64,000 nucleotides of DNA, taken from NCBI RefSeq assembly GCF_030547685.1, contig NZ_JAUOQM010000018.1, positions 27,174 to 91,173 on the forward strand, in the 5' to 3' direction. Made by a program: the position numbers and the translations under genes. Source of the stretch: Gilvimarinus sp. 2_MG-2023 (lineage in GTDB: Bacteria > Pseudomonadota > Gammaproteobacteria > Pseudomonadales > Cellvibrionaceae). The notes under the pieces were generated by a model. The model did not search any database. It saw only the letters and a program-made list of their open reading frames with translations, and was not told where the DNA came from. Numbering within the stretch: the first letter of the stretch is position 1; each line of letters opens with the position of its first letter. Positions 26,957-36,781 of the stretch are shown piece by piece.

Positions 26957-27286
26957 ATGGACGTCGTAGATACCATCAAGCAACAGATTTCTGAAAATCC
27001 GGTGATTTTGTACATGAAAGGATCACCTAACGCACCTCAGTGTGGATTTTCACAGCGTACTTCACAGGCAGTGATGGCGTGCGGTCAGCGGTTTGCGTAC
27101 GTGGATGTACTTTCAAACCCTGAACTCCGCGAAGGTTTAAAGCAGTACGCCAATTGGCCGACTTATCCGCAATTGTGGGTGAACGGTGAACTGGTAGGCG
27201 GTTGCGATATTGTGACCGAGATGTTTGACAGTGGTGAACTAAAGACGCTTGTTGAGTCTGTCGTTCCCGCCGATTCTTCTGATTGA
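26957..27286 (+). CDS. grxD: Monothiol glutaredoxin, Fe-S carrier (Grx4 type)
   Basis: A 109-residue CGFS glutaredoxin: active-site CGFS at 29-32, TYPQLWVNGELVGGCDIV toward the end. Grx4 proteins bind a [2Fe-2S] cluster with glutathione, deliver it to apo-proteins and interact with BolA. The ATG at 26957 lies 9 bp after GAGGTAG; a TTG two codons upstream is in frame. A GC-rich hairpin and T-rich stretch follow. Confidence 0.97.
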   Translation: MDVVDTIKQQISENPVILYMKGSPNAPQCGFSQRTSQAVMACGQRFAYVDVLSNPELREGLKQYANWPTYPQLWVNGELVGGCDIVTEMFDSGELKTLVESVVPADSSD

Positions 27287-27301
27287 TTCATGCTCCTGTT
27301 G

Positions 27302-27339
27302 GGGCAGCTCCCGTTCCGGGCGCTGCCCATTTCTTTTCT
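27302..27339 (+). terminator. Intrinsic terminator after grxD
   Basis: GGGCAGC pairs with GCTGCCC, and inside it CCCG with CGGG. The stem is followed by ATTTCTTTTCT. Confidence 0.75.
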
Positions 27340-27369
27340 GCTTATTCTCTAATCTCATCCATACTGTCG

Positions 27370-27708
27370 TTAACTGTTAATTTTCCAAGCGTATACTCCC
27401 AGAACCGCTAGTGCGATAGCGCAGAGAATCATTAAGGTCGCTCCCAGTTTGCGATAAGGGTGCTCGACGATTTCCACTTCCCCATCTGTTCGTAACCAGT
27501 GCGCCATCCAGGCTGCTTTTTTGGATTTTAGCAGTCGAATTTCTTGGTTGCGCAGAGCTCTTATTTGTTCTTCGATTTCTTCGCGCTGTGGGCCACTGCA
27601 TTTCTCGCGTTCTTGATAAAGCGCGTCTAATTTTTTTTGCAGCTCGCCATGGTTGTCGTCAATGCGCTGGCTGAGTGCCTGCAGTTTTTTGTCGTTAGTT
27701 TGTTGCAC
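27370..27708 (-). CDS. Small hypothetical membrane protein with coiled coil
   Basis: A 112-residue protein. Residues 5-65 are charged and helical (KKLQALSQRIDDNHGELQKK and EEIEEQIRALRNQEIRLLK) and should form a coiled coil. Residues 88-108 are one hydrophobic span near the C-terminus, so it looks tail-anchored with the coiled coil inside the cell. I do not recognise a family. The strand is opposite to the lpxL-type gene 180 bp away; the gap contains a perfect TATAAT at 27810 that probably serves that gene. Confidence 0.6.
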   Translation of the reverse strand: MQQTNDKKLQALSQRIDDNHGELQKKLDALYQEREKCSGPQREEIEEQIRALRNQEIRLLKSKKAAWMAHWLRTDGEVEIVEHPYRKLGATLMILCAIALAVLGVYAWKINS

Positions 27709-27888
27709 TGTTTATCTCCACGCCAATTATGTGCCAACAGTAACAGAGTTGAGGGTGACAACTCCAATAAGACAGGCCTGATAGGGGACACAATGCCATG
27801 TCGCCCTGCTATAATCTCTGCCGATTTACCCTTGGTGCAACGACGTTTGCGCGATTAAGCCCCGATAGCAGTAGGAAGGCAAATCTCT

Positions 27889-28842
27889 ATGGCTGATTCA
27901 TCATCCCGTCGATCGTTAAGCGGTTATACACACCCTAAATACTGGGGGACGTGGCTTGGGCTAGGTGTTCTGGTGCTTATCGCGTATTTGCCGTTGCCGG
28001 TTACCCGCGCGCTAGGGGTGTTGATGGGTAAGCTGTTTTACCGTTTTGCTACCGAGCGCTGTGAAATTACCCGAATTAATGTGGCGTTGTGCTTTCCCGA
28101 GCTGAGTGCTCAAGAAAAAGAGCAGCGAGTACGTGAGATTTTACGCAACGTGGGGTTGAGCTTTATTGAGTCTGCGGTTGCACTTTGGGCGCCGGATCGC
28201 AAGTTTCGCAATCTATACACCTTTGAGGGCCTGGATATTCTTCGCCGACTTGAGGCGCAAGGTAAAGGTGTGATGCTGCTTGGTGGTCACTACACCAGTC
28301 TGGATATGGCCGGTCGCGTGATGGGGTTGAATATTGAGTGTGACATGGTGTACCGGGTGGATCGCAATCCGCTGTTGGCTGATGCGGTAGCGCGTGCGCG
28401 AGAGAGGTTGTCGGGAGCCGCCATTGAGCGTGACGATGTTCGGCAAATGGTCAGGCGATTGCGCCAGGGGCGCCGCCTTTGGTATGCCCCCGATCAAGAT
28501 TACGGGAGGAGTAATACTGTATTTGCTCCCTTCTTTGGAGTGCCAGCGGCGACGGTAACGGCAACTGCTCGTTTGGCGCGTATGGGACGCGCCGTAGTGT
28601 GTCCTTTTGAGCACTGGCGTGATGAGCAAGGAATTTACCACGTGCGTGTTAAAGAGCCACTGGCAGACTTTCCTAGTGGTGACGATGTGCTCGATGCTAC
28701 GCGGGCGAACGAAGTGGTCGAGTCGGTGGTGCGCCGCTATCCGAGTCAATACTTGTGGGTGCACAGGCGGTTTAAAACCCGGCCAGAGGGGGAGGTTACG
28801 CCCTATCCACCTAGGCAAAGAAAGCGCAAAAGAAATCACTGA
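27889..28842 (+). CDS. lpxL: Lipid A biosynthesis acyltransferase (LpxL/LpxP type)
   Basis: A 317-residue inner-membrane acyltransferase that adds a secondary acyl chain to Kdo2-lipid IVA. It has a membrane anchor at residues 21-40 and the catalytic HX4D motif, His134 and Asp139 in LGGHYTSLDMAGR. The later RRLWYAPDQDYG segment is also typical of HtrB/LpxL. Which chain it transfers cannot be read from sequence, and an LpxM-type role is not fully excluded. AGGAAG lies upstream of the ATG. Confidence 0.92.
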   Translation: MADSSSRRSLSGYTHPKYWGTWLGLGVLVLIAYLPLPVTRALGVLMGKLFYRFATERCEITRINVALCFPELSAQEKEQRVREILRNVGLSFIESAVALWAPDRKFRNLYTFEGLDILRRLEAQGKGVMLLGGHYTSLDMAGRVMGLNIECDMVYRVDRNPLLADAVARARERLSGAAIERDDVRQMVRRLRQGRRLWYAPDQDYGRSNTVFAPFFGVPAATVTATARLARMGRAVVCPFEHWRDEQGIYHVRVKEPLADFPSGDDVLDATRANEVVESVVRRYPSQYLWVHRRFKTRPEGEVTPYPPRQRKRKRNH

Positions 28843-28953
28843 TGGGTAGGCAGAGCTGGAAAAAGCTGCGTAGACTTAATCACATAAAAGGCTAGGCCCG
28901 CTTAGAAAATCTGAGCGGGGTGGGCAATATTGCTAGGGCCGGGAGAGCTAAAC

Positions 28954-29907
28954 ATGCTGAGAATGTTTGATATTCAAAATGCCAAACTGCGCGACCAAAA
29001 TGTTGACCCGAATAATGTGCATTCGGCGATGCAAGAGGCTGTCTGGATTGATGCGCACGAGCCCACTGATGAAGAGCGAGAGCAGCTCAATACATTTTTG
29101 CGTGCTGAGCTGCCCGAGTCGGACGATGTAGAAGAGATTGAGTTTTCGGCGCGTTATTTTTTGGACTCCGCCGGTATTCATGTTCACTCCCTATTTCTGA
29201 CCCCCACTGAAGGGCGCCACAGCACGACTACGGTTGCTTTTATTTTGCAGGAAAAGCGCCTGCTGACGCTGCGTGATGGCGAGCTGGCAGACTTTCGTTT
29301 GCTTAGGATGCGCGCTCGCAGAGGGCAGGTGCAGGCCCATTCGCCGCAAGATCTCTTGATTACCATGTTTGAACAAAAGGTCGAAAACCTTGCCGACGTG
29401 CTGGAGGATATCCATCGTAAATTGGAGGATGTTAGTCATACCGTGCTGGAAGATGACGATGCCGATTTAGAAGATGCGATCGACAGGCTCGCTAAGCTGG
29501 AAGACAGTAACGGTAAAATCCGCTTGTGCTTGATGGATACGCAGCGCTCCATCTCATTTTTGCAGCGTCATTTGCGCGAGCATTTTGAATTGCAAGAAAC
29601 CGCCCGAGAAATCAAGCGCGATGTGGATACCTTGATGTCCCACACAGCTTTTTTGTTCGATAAAATCAACTTCTTGATGGATTCTACTCAAGGTTTTATC
29701 AATATTGAACAGAACCAAATTATTAAAACCTTCTCCATTGCCGCGGTGATCTTCCTGCCTCCCACGGTGGTGGCCAGCTTTTATGGGATGAATTTTGAAT
29801 TTATTCCGGGTTTGCACTGGGAGTGGGGCTACGTTACCGGCACCTTAGTGATGCTTGCCTCAGCCATTGCTCCGCTTTGGTACTTTAAGCGTAAAGACTG
29901 GTTGTAG
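28954..29907 (+). CDS. corA: CorA-type magnesium/cobalt transporter
   Basis: A 317-residue inner-membrane channel. The ATG at 28954 is used because GGGAGAG precedes it; a TTG at 28930 is in frame. The long cytoplasmic domain is acidic and helical, followed by two C-terminal spans with the YGMN selectivity motif between them, then a basic KRKDWL end. This is the classic CorA layout. It follows the lpxL-type gene by 111 bp on the same strand. Confidence 0.95.
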   Translation: MLRMFDIQNAKLRDQNVDPNNVHSAMQEAVWIDAHEPTDEEREQLNTFLRAELPESDDVEEIEFSARYFLDSAGIHVHSLFLTPTEGRHSTTTVAFILQEKRLLTLRDGELADFRLLRMRARRGQVQAHSPQDLLITMFEQKVENLADVLEDIHRKLEDVSHTVLEDDDADLEDAIDRLAKLEDSNGKIRLCLMDTQRSISFLQRHLREHFELQETAREIKRDVDTLMSHTAFLFDKINFLMDSTQGFINIEQNQIIKTFSIAAVIFLPPTVVASFYGMNFEFIPGLHWEWGYVTGTLVMLASAIAPLWYFKRKDWL

Positions 29908-29989
29908 CGCGGCCGTCGCAGCGTTTTACTTGCGCTGAGTTGGGCACTTATTAATTATTTTCACGGATATCCAAGAGGCGATGGGCACG

Positions 29990-30017
29990 TTTCAACGCGG
30001 TTGAAATATGCTATTAT
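29990..30017 (+). promoter_or_regulatory. Palindrome and -10 box upstream of purC
   Basis: TTTCAAC-GCG-GTTGAAA (29990-30006) is a perfect 7-bp inverted repeat overlapping the probable -35 area of a promoter with -10 TATTAT at 30012-30017, about 37 bp before the purC ATG. It is a candidate operator. It does not match the ACGCAAACGTTTGCGT site of enterobacterial PurR. Confidence 0.45.
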
Positions 30018-30053
30018 CGCCCGTTTTTCGATCTGCATCGACAGGAATTTCTT

Positions 30054-31157
30054 ATGAATCTTGCTGACAGGGTTCTGGCGGTTAACAACGATCTTCCCAT
30101 TCGCACCCAGCTTCCGGTTCATAGCGGTAAGGTGCGTTCGGTTTATTGGTTGACCGAAGCGGATAGCCGCCGCTTGATTGCCGATAAAGGCTATGACGTT
30201 GCCGCTGATGCGCCCTTGGCGATTATGGTAATCAGTGACCGAATCTCAGCTTTCGATTGTATTTGGCATGGTGAGGGCGGTATGAACGGTGTGCCGGGTA
30301 AAGGTGCGGCGCTCAATGCCATCTCCAACCACTGGTTTCGGTTGTTTCGCGAGCAGGGTTTGGCCGATAGCCATATTTTGGATATTCCTCACCCACTGGT
30401 TTGGATTGTGCAAAAAGCGCGTCCGGTAAAAATCGAGGCGATCTGCAGGCAGTATATTACCGGCTCTATGTGGCGCGCCTACTCTAAAGGTGAGCGCGAG
30501 TTTTGCGGTATCCAATTGCCGGACGGTTTAAGCAAAGATCAAAAGCTACCTGAGCTGCTCATTACCCCCTCGACTAAAGGTATTCTGCAAGGAATTCCGG
30601 GAGTGCCAGAGGTGGATGATGTCAATATTACCCGCCGAGATATCGCTGCTAATTTTGCGGCTTTCAACTTTAAGTCAGAAGGCGATATTGAGCAGTATGA
30701 GACATTGCTGAAAGACGGTTTTGCCGTGATCAGTCAGGCGTTAAACGACCTGGATCAAATATTTGTCGATACCAAATTTGAGTTTGGCTATGTCACAGAC
30801 GCCGCTGGTAACGACAAGCTAATTTATACCGATGAGGTAGGTACGCCCGACTCCTCACGCATATGGGACGGCCCCAGTTATCGCGCCGGTGAGGTTGTGG
30901 AGCAATCGAAAGAGGCGTTTCGCCAATTGTTATTGAACCACTTCCCCGACCCCGACATTCTGCTTAACAAAGATCGTATGGATGAAAGGCAGGCTCTGGC
31001 AGAAAACAATGCCTTGCCTGAGGCTGTATTGATGCAGGTGTCGCAAACGTATCTGGGCATTGCGGAAAAAGTGATCGGCCAGACCATAGAGGTATCGGCA
31101 AATCCTAAGCAAGAGATTATCGACACGCTGCGTGAGCAATACGACCTAATAAGCTAA
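30054..31157 (+). CDS. purC: SAICAR synthase (phosphoribosylaminoimidazole-succinocarboxamide synthase)
   Basis: Joins CAIR and aspartate with ATP in purine synthesis. Visible signatures are [10 protein letters not shown] at the start, [28 protein letters not shown] [12 protein letters not shown], and DTKFEFGYV. At 367 residues it is the long form known in many marine gammaproteobacteria, rather than the roughly 237-residue E. coli form. A palindromic promoter region precedes it. The convergent small gene on its right ends 16 bp away. Confidence 0.96.
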   Translation: MNLADRVLAVNNDLPIRTQLPVHSGKVRSVYWLTEADSRRLIADKGYDVAADAPLAIMVISDRISAFDCIWHGEGGMNGVPGKGAALNAISNHWFRLFREQGLADSHILDIPHPLVWIVQKARPVKIEAICRQYITGSMWRAYSKGEREFCGIQLPDGLSKDQKLPELLITPSTKGILQGIPGVPEVDDVNITRRDIAANFAAFNFKSEGDIEQYETLLKDGFAVISQALNDLDQIFVDTKFEFGYVTDAAGNDKLIYTDEVGTPDSSRIWDGPSYRAGEVVEQSKEAFRQLLLNHFPDPDILLNKDRMDERQALAENNALPEAVLMQVSQTYLGIAEKVIGQTIEVSANPKQEIIDTLREQYDLIS

Positions 31158-31173
31158 CCAGTCAGTCATGGGG

Positions 31174-31497
31174 TTATTCTACCCACTCCCAACGCAAGGG
31201 TTCGCCAAACTCATCGTAGATGAGTTTTTTGCGAGGCCTGGATTGTTTTGGGCGGGACTGCTTGGTTGAGGTTTGCGGTTTTTTGCGCTCCTCTATGGCG
31301 GCAATCTCGTCGCTGACCGGGGTGCGTGTCTCTGGCTCGGCTTTCTTGTCAAACACATGGGGTAGCGGACTGTTGACGGTATCGCGGCCCGATTGGCCGC
31401 GTGGCACTTCAGACACGGTACCACCGCGAGCCTGAAAGGCACGAATTTGCGCCTCAAGTTCCCGACGCTGTTCCTTTTTGGATTTGACCAGTTTCAT
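31174..31497 (-). CDS. Small charged hypothetical protein
   Basis: A 107-residue, very basic and acidic-mixed protein with little predicted structure after an N-terminal helix (KKEQRRELEAQIRAFQARGG). The end is well defined: RPRKKLIYDEFGEPLRWEWVE. The N-terminal charged helix plus a Gly-Gly and a Pro-rich middle resembles a group of small proteins in pseudomonads and relatives whose function is not known to me. It is divergent from queE with 89 bp between starts. A nucleic-acid or RNA-polymerase binding role is only a guess from composition. Confidence 0.65.
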   Translation of the reverse strand: MKLVKSKKEQRRELEAQIRAFQARGGTVSEVPRGQSGRDTVNSPLPHVFDKKAEPETRTPVSDEIAAIEERKKPQTSTKQSRPKQSRPRKKLIYDEFGEPLRWEWVE

Positions 31498-31586
31498 GCA
31501 GTAGACGCGAGTTATGACGAAGCCGATTAGAATAGCATTTGCAACGACAGCCTGAAAGCAGACAGCCGGATTTGAGTGAAGAATTG

Positions 31587-32237
31587 ATGAGTGAAACGAG
31601 CGTTAAAATTACCGAGATTTTTTACTCGCTGCAAGGTGAGTCAAACACAGTCGGTTTGCCGACCGTGTTTGTACGCCTGACGGGTTGCCCGCTGCGCTGC
31701 GGTTATTGCGACAGCGAGTACGCCTTTTACGGCGGCGAGCGTATGATGCTTGCACAGGTGCTGGAAAAGGTGGCGTCATACAAGGCGCGCTATGTGTGCG
31801 TTACCGGGGGCGAGCCAATGGCTCAGCCGGGTACGCCCGAGTTGCTGACCAAACTCTGCGATCAGGGCTATCAGGTGTCGCTGGAAACCAGTGGCGCCAT
31901 GTCCCTGGCTAATGTGGATGAGCGTGTGGTTAAAGTGATGGATTTGAAAACTCCGGGCTCGGGTGAAAGCAGTCGTAATCTGTGGGAAAATCTAGAGTAT
32001 CTGGGGCGGCGAGATCAAATAAAATTTGTGCTTTGCTCGCGGGAAGACTATCAGTGGGCAAGCCTTAAATTGGATGAGTATAAGCTTGCTGAGCGGGTCG
32101 ATGATATTTTGATGTCGCCCAGTTTTGGTGAGATCAATCCACGCGATTTGGCCGATTGGATTGTGACTGACAATCTTCCGGTGCGCTTTCAGTTGCAGTT
32201 ACATAAAATTTTGTGGGATGACACGCCGGGTCATTAA
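31587..32237 (+). CDS. queE: 7-carboxy-7-deazaguanine synthase
   Basis: Radical-SAM enzyme of queuosine synthesis, converting 6-carboxytetrahydropterin to CDG. The ATG at 31587 is preferred over an upstream in-frame start because the conserved protein begins there ([15 protein letters not shown]). The cluster cysteines are Cys34, Cys38 and Cys41 in CPLRCGYC, and VTGGEPMAQ binds SAM. Length 216 residues is typical. queC follows after 20 bp; the two give preQ0. QueD and QueF are not in this window. Confidence 0.96.
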   Translation: MSETSVKITEIFYSLQGESNTVGLPTVFVRLTGCPLRCGYCDSEYAFYGGERMMLAQVLEKVASYKARYVCVTGGEPMAQPGTPELLTKLCDQGYQVSLETSGAMSLANVDERVVKVMDLKTPGSGESSRNLWENLEYLGRRDQIKFVLCSREDYQWASLKLDEYKLAERVDDILMSPSFGEINPRDLADWIVTDNLPVRFQLQLHKILWDDTPGH

Positions 32238-32257
32238 CGTTAGTTGTTGGAGACGCT

Positions 32258-32932
32258 ATGAGCGAGAAAAAAGCCGTTGTTTTGGTATCGGGTGGTTTGG
32301 ATTCCACCACCGCTTTGGCCATTGCCCGCAGCGAGGGGTTTACCTGTTACACCATCAGCTTTGATTATGGTCAGCGTATGCGAGCTGAACTTGTGGCCGC
32401 AGAACGAGCCGCTAAAGCACTGGGCAGCATTGAGCACAAAGTTATCGACCTGGATTTACGCAAAATTGGCGGTTCGGCACTGACCGACGATAAAATTGCA
32501 GTGCCAGAGCATGAAACACAAGGCGTGCCTGTGACCTATGTGCCTGCGCGCAATACGGTATTTTTGTCCATTGCTCTGGGTTGGGCGGAGGTACTGGGGG
32601 CGGATGATATCTTTATTGGTGTCAATGCGGTTGATTACTCCGGTTACCCAGATTGCCGGCCAGATTATATTGCCGCCTATGAAAAAATGGCTAATTTGGC
32701 TACCCGGGCAGGCACAGAAGGGCACAGCTTAAAGATACGAACCCCGTTAATCGACTTAACCAAGGCTCAAATTGTACAAAAAGGGCTGTCATTAGGAGTC
32801 GATTACGGGCTGACGGTATCCTGTTACCAGGCTGATGATGACGGTCGTGCCTGCGGTCTCTGCGATAGCTGTCGGTTGCGTAAGGTGGGTTTCCAACAGG
32901 CGGGCGTGAGCGACCCTACCCGTTATCGTTAG
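32258..32932 (+). CDS. queC: 7-cyano-7-deazaguanine (preQ0) synthase
   Basis: ATP-dependent conversion of CDG to preQ0. The PP-loop SGGLDS is at 11-16 and the zinc site is four Cys in [17 protein letters not shown] near the end. Length 224 is normal. It is directly downstream of queE in the same operon. The two identical tRNA-Lys genes after it are independent; they are not queuosine substrates (Q is found in GUN anticodons). Confidence 0.97.
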   Translation: MSEKKAVVLVSGGLDSTTALAIARSEGFTCYTISFDYGQRMRAELVAAERAAKALGSIEHKVIDLDLRKIGGSALTDDKIAVPEHETQGVPVTYVPARNTVFLSIALGWAEVLGADDIFIGVNAVDYSGYPDCRPDYIAAYEKMANLATRAGTEGHSLKIRTPLIDLTKAQIVQKGLSLGVDYGLTVSCYQADDDGRACGLCDSCRLRKVGFQQAGVSDPTRYR

Positions 32933-33044
32933 TCGGTGTTGAATGCTGGTTGTGGCAGAGCTTGAGGAAAATCGCTGAAAAACTGCCCGCATCGGTAAGT
33001 TATTGATCAGTTGTGGTTTATTCTCTAGAAAAGCAAAAAATTGC

Positions 33045-33072
33045 TTGTTTTTTCTGCTTAAATCATTATTAT
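33045..33072 (+). promoter_or_regulatory. Promoter of the tRNA-Lys pair
   Basis: TTGTTT, 16 bp, TATTAT, followed by a GC-rich GTGCGCC discriminator of the kind seen in stringently controlled stable-RNA promoters. The first tRNA starts 45 bp downstream. Confidence 0.65.
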
Positions 33073-33117
33073 GTGCGCCTCTGATTTGGACGCTGAACAG
33101 CGCGTTTAATGTCAGTT

Positions 33118-33193
33118 GGGTCGTTAGCTCAGTTGGTAGAGCAGTTGGCTTTTAACCAATTGGTCGCGCGTTCGAGTCGCGCACGACCCACCA
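33118..33193 (+). tRNA. tRNA-Lys (anticodon UUU), copy 1
   Basis: 76 nt, GGGTCGT acceptor arm pairing with ACGACCC, D-arm AGCTCAGTTGGTAGAGC, anticodon TTT at 33151-33153 in the loop CTTTTAA, T-arm with GTTCGAGTC, encoded CCA. Confidence 0.98.
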
Positions 33194-33268
33194 TTTTCAA
33201 AGATTGGCAGTTTACTGAGCGCTGCCGATTTAAGTGTTTACTAGAATTACAGTGTATGTCAGTTTTAT

Positions 33269-33344
33269 GGGTCGTTAGCTCAGTTGGTAGAGCAGTTGGC
33301 TTTTAACCAATTGGTCGCGCGTTCGAGTCGCGCACGACCCACCA
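33269..33344 (+). tRNA. tRNA-Lys (anticodon UUU), copy 2
   Basis: 76 nt, identical to copy 1 base for base. A 9-bp ATGTCAGTT sequence also precedes both copies, indicating a tandem duplication with a period of 151 bp. An intrinsic terminator follows 3 bp after the CCA. Confidence 0.98.
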
Positions 33345-33347
33345 TAT

Positions 33348-33383
33348 AAAACGCCGAGCCCTTGGGGCTTGGCGTTTTTTTTT
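33348..33383 (+). terminator. Intrinsic terminator after the tRNA-Lys pair
   Basis: AAAACGCCGAGCCC pairs with GGGCTTGGCGTTTT with one G-U pair and a three-base loop; a run of Ts follows. Confidence 0.9.
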
Positions 33384-33504
33384 GCTTTGCGCTCAGTCTG
33401 CGCGCGGGTGAATAGAGCGAAAAAAGCGGGTGCTGTGGTAGAATGTCCCGCTTATAGTTCAACCCGTCCCGCACAATCTGCGGGGCTATTTGGGTAATTA
33501 CATT

Positions 33505-34572
33505 ATGTCCAGTGACGTTATTGAAACCGCCAAAATCGAGTCTCTCGCCGCTGACCGTCAGGTCGTGGTGGAGCACCTGGCTGGCATTAACCCTCACGCG
33601 CAATTAAGTGAGCAAGAAAGGAGTGACTACAAGGCGCGAATTAAAGCCCTGCTAACCCAGCACAATGCGGTGTTGGTGGCGCACTACTATACCGATCCTA
33701 TAATTCAGGAATTGGCTGAGGAAACTGGCGGCTGCGTTGCCGACTCGCTGGAAATGGCACGCTTCGGCAAAGAGCACCCAGCCGATACCCTGATTGTGGC
33801 CGGGGTGAAGTTTATGGGGGAGACGGCCAAAATTCTGACCCCCCACAAGCGCGTGCTGATGCCAACCCTGGAGGCTACCTGCTCACTGGACATTGGTTGC
33901 CCTGCAGATGAGTTTGCCGCGTTTTGCGACCAGCACCCGGACCGAACCGTGGTGGTGTACGCCAACACCTCTGCCGCCGTTAAGGCGCGTGCCGACTGGG
34001 TGGTGACCTCCAGTATCGCGCTGGATGTGGTTGATTACTTGGATAAAAATGGTGAAAAAATCTTATGGGCGCCCGATAAGCATCTGGGCTCCTATGTGCA
34101 AAAGCAGACCGGCGCAGACGTATTGTTGTGGGATGGGGCCTGTATTGTGCACGAAGAGTTCAAAGCCAAAGGCATTGAGGATTTAAAAACCCTATATCCT
34201 GAAGCGGCAGTGTTGGTTCATCCAGAGTCTCCGCAAAGTGTGGTTGAGCTGGCCGACGTGGTGGGCTCCACCTCCCAGCTGATTCAGGCCGCTGAAACAT
34301 TGCCCAATCAAGAACTGATTGTGGCAACAGACCAGGGTATTTTCTTCAAAATGCAGCAGCGATGCCCGGATAAAACGTTCCATGTGGCGCCTACCGCTGG
34401 TAGTGGAGCCACTTGTCGCAGCTGTGCTAACTGCCCATGGATGGCGTTGAACGCGCTGGACAATCTGGCGGATGTTTTTGATCGTACCGACAATGAGATT
34501 TTTGTCGATGCCGAACTCGCTGAAATGGCCATGCGTCCATTGCGGCGGATGTTGGAGTTTAAAAAGAGCTAA
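33505..34572 (+). CDS. nadA: Quinolinate synthase
   Basis: [4Fe-4S] enzyme of de novo NAD synthesis; condenses iminoaspartate with dihydroxyacetone phosphate. The ATG at 33505 is chosen. Cluster cysteines are found in [19 protein letters not shown] and the [10 protein letters not shown] end. [20 protein letters not shown] is a typical start of the first domain. Length 355 fits the bacterial group. No nadB or nadC gene is adjacent. Confidence 0.96.
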   Translation: MSSDVIETAKIESLAADRQVVVEHLAGINPHAQLSEQERSDYKARIKALLTQHNAVLVAHYYTDPIIQELAEETGGCVADSLEMARFGKEHPADTLIVAGVKFMGETAKILTPHKRVLMPTLEATCSLDIGCPADEFAAFCDQHPDRTVVVYANTSAAVKARADWVVTSSIALDVVDYLDKNGEKILWAPDKHLGSYVQKQTGADVLLWDGACIVHEEFKAKGIEDLKTLYPEAAVLVHPESPQSVVELADVVGSTSQLIQAAETLPNQELIVATDQGIFFKMQQRCPDKTFHVAPTAGSGATCRSCANCPWMALNALDNLADVFDRTDNEIFVDAELAEMAMRPLRRMLEFKKS

Positions 34573-34695
34573 CGGGCGCTTGTCTCTACCCCCAGCGGTG
34601 CGTAACATGACGCCAAATTGTAAACCTGTGATCGAGGTGAATCGCCTCGGTCGAAAGTGGCGACCGCCCGGTGCGCCTACCGATTTGGAGTAACT

Positions 34696-35571
34696 ATGAT
34701 TCAAGGCAGTATGGTTGCCCTGGTAACCCCGATGCATGGCGATAACAGTCTTGACTGGGATGGCTTAGCCCACCTGCTGGATTGGCACCTAGAGCAGGGC
34801 ACACACGCCATTGTGGCGGTGGGTACCACTGGCGAGTCGGCCACTTTGAATGTGGATGAACACCTTGCAGTGATTAAGTTTGTGGTCAAGCGGGTAGCGG
34901 GCCGTATTCCGGTTATTGCCGGCACTGGTGCGAACTCAACCTCAGAGGCTATTGAGCTGACCCGGGGGGCCAAGGAGGCTGGAGCTGACGCCTGTTTGCT
35001 GGTTGCTCCCTATTACAACAAACCCACCCAGCAGGGCATGTACTTGCACCATAAGGCCATTGCTGAGGCGGTAGACATCCCTCAAATTCTCTACAATGTG
35101 CCGGGCCGCACCGCCGTGGATTTGCAGCCTGAAACCGTGCTGGAACTGGCAAAAATACCTAACATCATCGGTATTAAAGAAGCCACCGGCGATATGGATC
35201 GAGCCAAAGCTATTATCGATCATGCCCCAGAAGGCTTTAAAATCATCTCGGGTGATGATGAAACCGCAGTAGAATTGATGATTCTTGGCGGTCATGGGGA
35301 TATTTCTGTCACGGCGAATGTCATACCCGGTAAGCTGGCTCAAATGTGTGAGTTAGCCATTGCCGGAAACGCCGAGGCAGCTCGACTGATTAACGCCGAG
35401 TTAATGCCTCTGCATAAAGCGCTTTTCTTGGAGGCAAACCCGATACCGGTTAAGTGGGCACTCGTGGAGATGGGTGTGTGCAAAAACGGTATCAGATTGC
35501 CTTTGACGCCTTTGTCCGAGCAATACCATGAGCAGGTGCGAGCGGCACTGCACAATGCAGACTTGATTTAA
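34696..35571 (+). CDS. dapA: 4-hydroxy-tetrahydrodipicolinate synthase
   Basis: First committed step of lysine and diaminopimelate synthesis, from aspartate semialdehyde and pyruvate. The ATG at 34696 follows GGAG by 5 bp. Schiff-base Lys161 (IIGIKEATGD), Tyr133 (YNVPGRT) and Thr44/Thr45 (GTTGES) are all present. Length 291 residues. bamC starts 20 bp downstream, the usual dapA-bamC pairing of gammaproteobacteria. Confidence 0.98.
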   Translation: MIQGSMVALVTPMHGDNSLDWDGLAHLLDWHLEQGTHAIVAVGTTGESATLNVDEHLAVIKFVVKRVAGRIPVIAGTGANSTSEAIELTRGAKEAGADACLLVAPYYNKPTQQGMYLHHKAIAEAVDIPQILYNVPGRTAVDLQPETVLELAKIPNIIGIKEATGDMDRAKAIIDHAPEGFKIISGDDETAVELMILGGHGDISVTANVIPGKLAQMCELAIAGNAEAARLINAELMPLHKALFLEANPIPVKWALVEMGVCKNGIRLPLTPLSEQYHEQVRAALHNADLI

Positions 35572-35591
35572 GCGGAATTGAAATTGTCACT

Positions 35592-36752
35592 ATGATAAAA
35601 ACATTAGCTCGACGGGTTGGGGTATTTAGTTTGATGTTGCTGGTTTCTGCCTGCGGCGTATTCGGTGGCGACGACGGCTATTTTCGCAACCGTGGTGGCG
35701 ATTATCAAAAGGCCGATAAAATCGCGCCGATTAAAGTCCCCGAAGGTATGAGCGACCAGCGTTTGGGTAAGCTCTATCCAATACCCCCGCTGATCGAAAC
35801 TGACTTTGAGCAGACGACCAGCTATGACAATGATGTCCCGCGGCCAGAGCCATTAGCCACGAATTTAATGCAAGAAAACATTAAAATTCAACGTTTAGGT
35901 GAAGAGCGCTGGATGTTAATGAATGTTTCTCCGGGCGAAGTATGGCCTCGGGTGAGAAGTTTCTTGAATGAGAATAATGTCGATGTCGCCAGCGCGGATA
36001 TCAGTCGTGGTCTTATCGACAGTCACTGGTTGCAGTTCAAAACAGATTTAAGCACCATCGATCGATATCGGGTGCAGATAGATCAGGGCGTACAACCTGA
36101 GACCAGTGAAATTCATATTTTGCACCAATCGGTGGCCGGAGATAAACCACCGGAATCGGCCGAGTGGCCACAAGCGTCAACGTCTAAAGAGCGAGAATCT
36201 TGGTTGTTGGATGAAATGGCCGCGGCCCTAGCAGCTGATGCTACCTTAGGCGGTACCTCATTGTTGGCACAAGCGATCGGCGGTGAAGCAAAATCTGGAT
36301 TGGTGGTGGAAGCCAGCGAACCGGTTATGAAGTTACGTCTTAATGAAGCCCGGGCCAAAGCAACACTGTTTCACGCCATGAAAGAAAATGGCTTTGCCAT
36401 CTATGACAGTGCAGCAGGGCAGGACGTGTACTATTTGCACTTTGAATCCCCCGAAGCTGAAGACGAAGGTTGGTTCAGTGGTTGGTTCTCTGGTGATGAA
36501 AAAATCGTCCATGAAAGTCCTTATACAGTAGAGCAGTTATTAACGCAGGTTCCCAGTGGCGATGCTTTTGTGACAGCCCCGTTGTCGGCACCTGAAAAGG
36601 AAAGCCAATTTCCAGATGCGCCCGGTTATTTGCTGTTTGTAAAAGGTGGCAGTGGCGACTATACGATTCATCTGCGCGATGCTTACGGCAAAAGGCTTGA
36701 GCCGCGCTTGGCTCGCCAACTGTTAACGGTGTTACGAACTAACCTAATTTAA
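35592..36752 (+). CDS. bamC: Outer-membrane assembly lipoprotein BamC
   Basis: A 386-residue lipoprotein of the Bam complex that inserts beta-barrel proteins. The lipobox is LVSAC with Cys21. An unstructured segment after it holds the YQKADKIAPIKVPEGM region that binds BamD in homologues. Two helix-grip domains follow. It is coupled with dapA. The MBL gene begins 30 bp later and may be in the same transcript. Confidence 0.92.
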   Translation: MIKTLARRVGVFSLMLLVSACGVFGGDDGYFRNRGGDYQKADKIAPIKVPEGMSDQRLGKLYPIPPLIETDFEQTTSYDNDVPRPEPLATNLMQENIKIQRLGEERWMLMNVSPGEVWPRVRSFLNENNVDVASADISRGLIDSHWLQFKTDLSTIDRYRVQIDQGVQPETSEIHILHQSVAGDKPPESAEWPQASTSKERESWLLDEMAAALAADATLGGTSLLAQAIGGEAKSGLVVEASEPVMKLRLNEARAKATLFHAMKENGFAIYDSAAGQDVYYLHFESPEAEDEGWFSGWFSGDEKIVHESPYTVEQLLTQVPSGDAFVTAPLSAPEKESQFPDAPGYLLFVKGGSGDYTIHLRDAYGKRLEPRLARQLLTVLRTNLI

Positions 36753-36781
36753 TCCTGGGCGATCTGGCGATTGAGCTCATT

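Noticed and set aside
26626..27015. Minus-strand 129-codon frame before grxD
   Set aside because: It overlaps the start of grxD, lacks a ribosome site and shows no recognisable protein features.
34607..34693. 28-codon leader peptide ending just before dapA
   Set aside because: No Lys-rich run, attenuator hairpins or conserved sequence; probably a chance frame.
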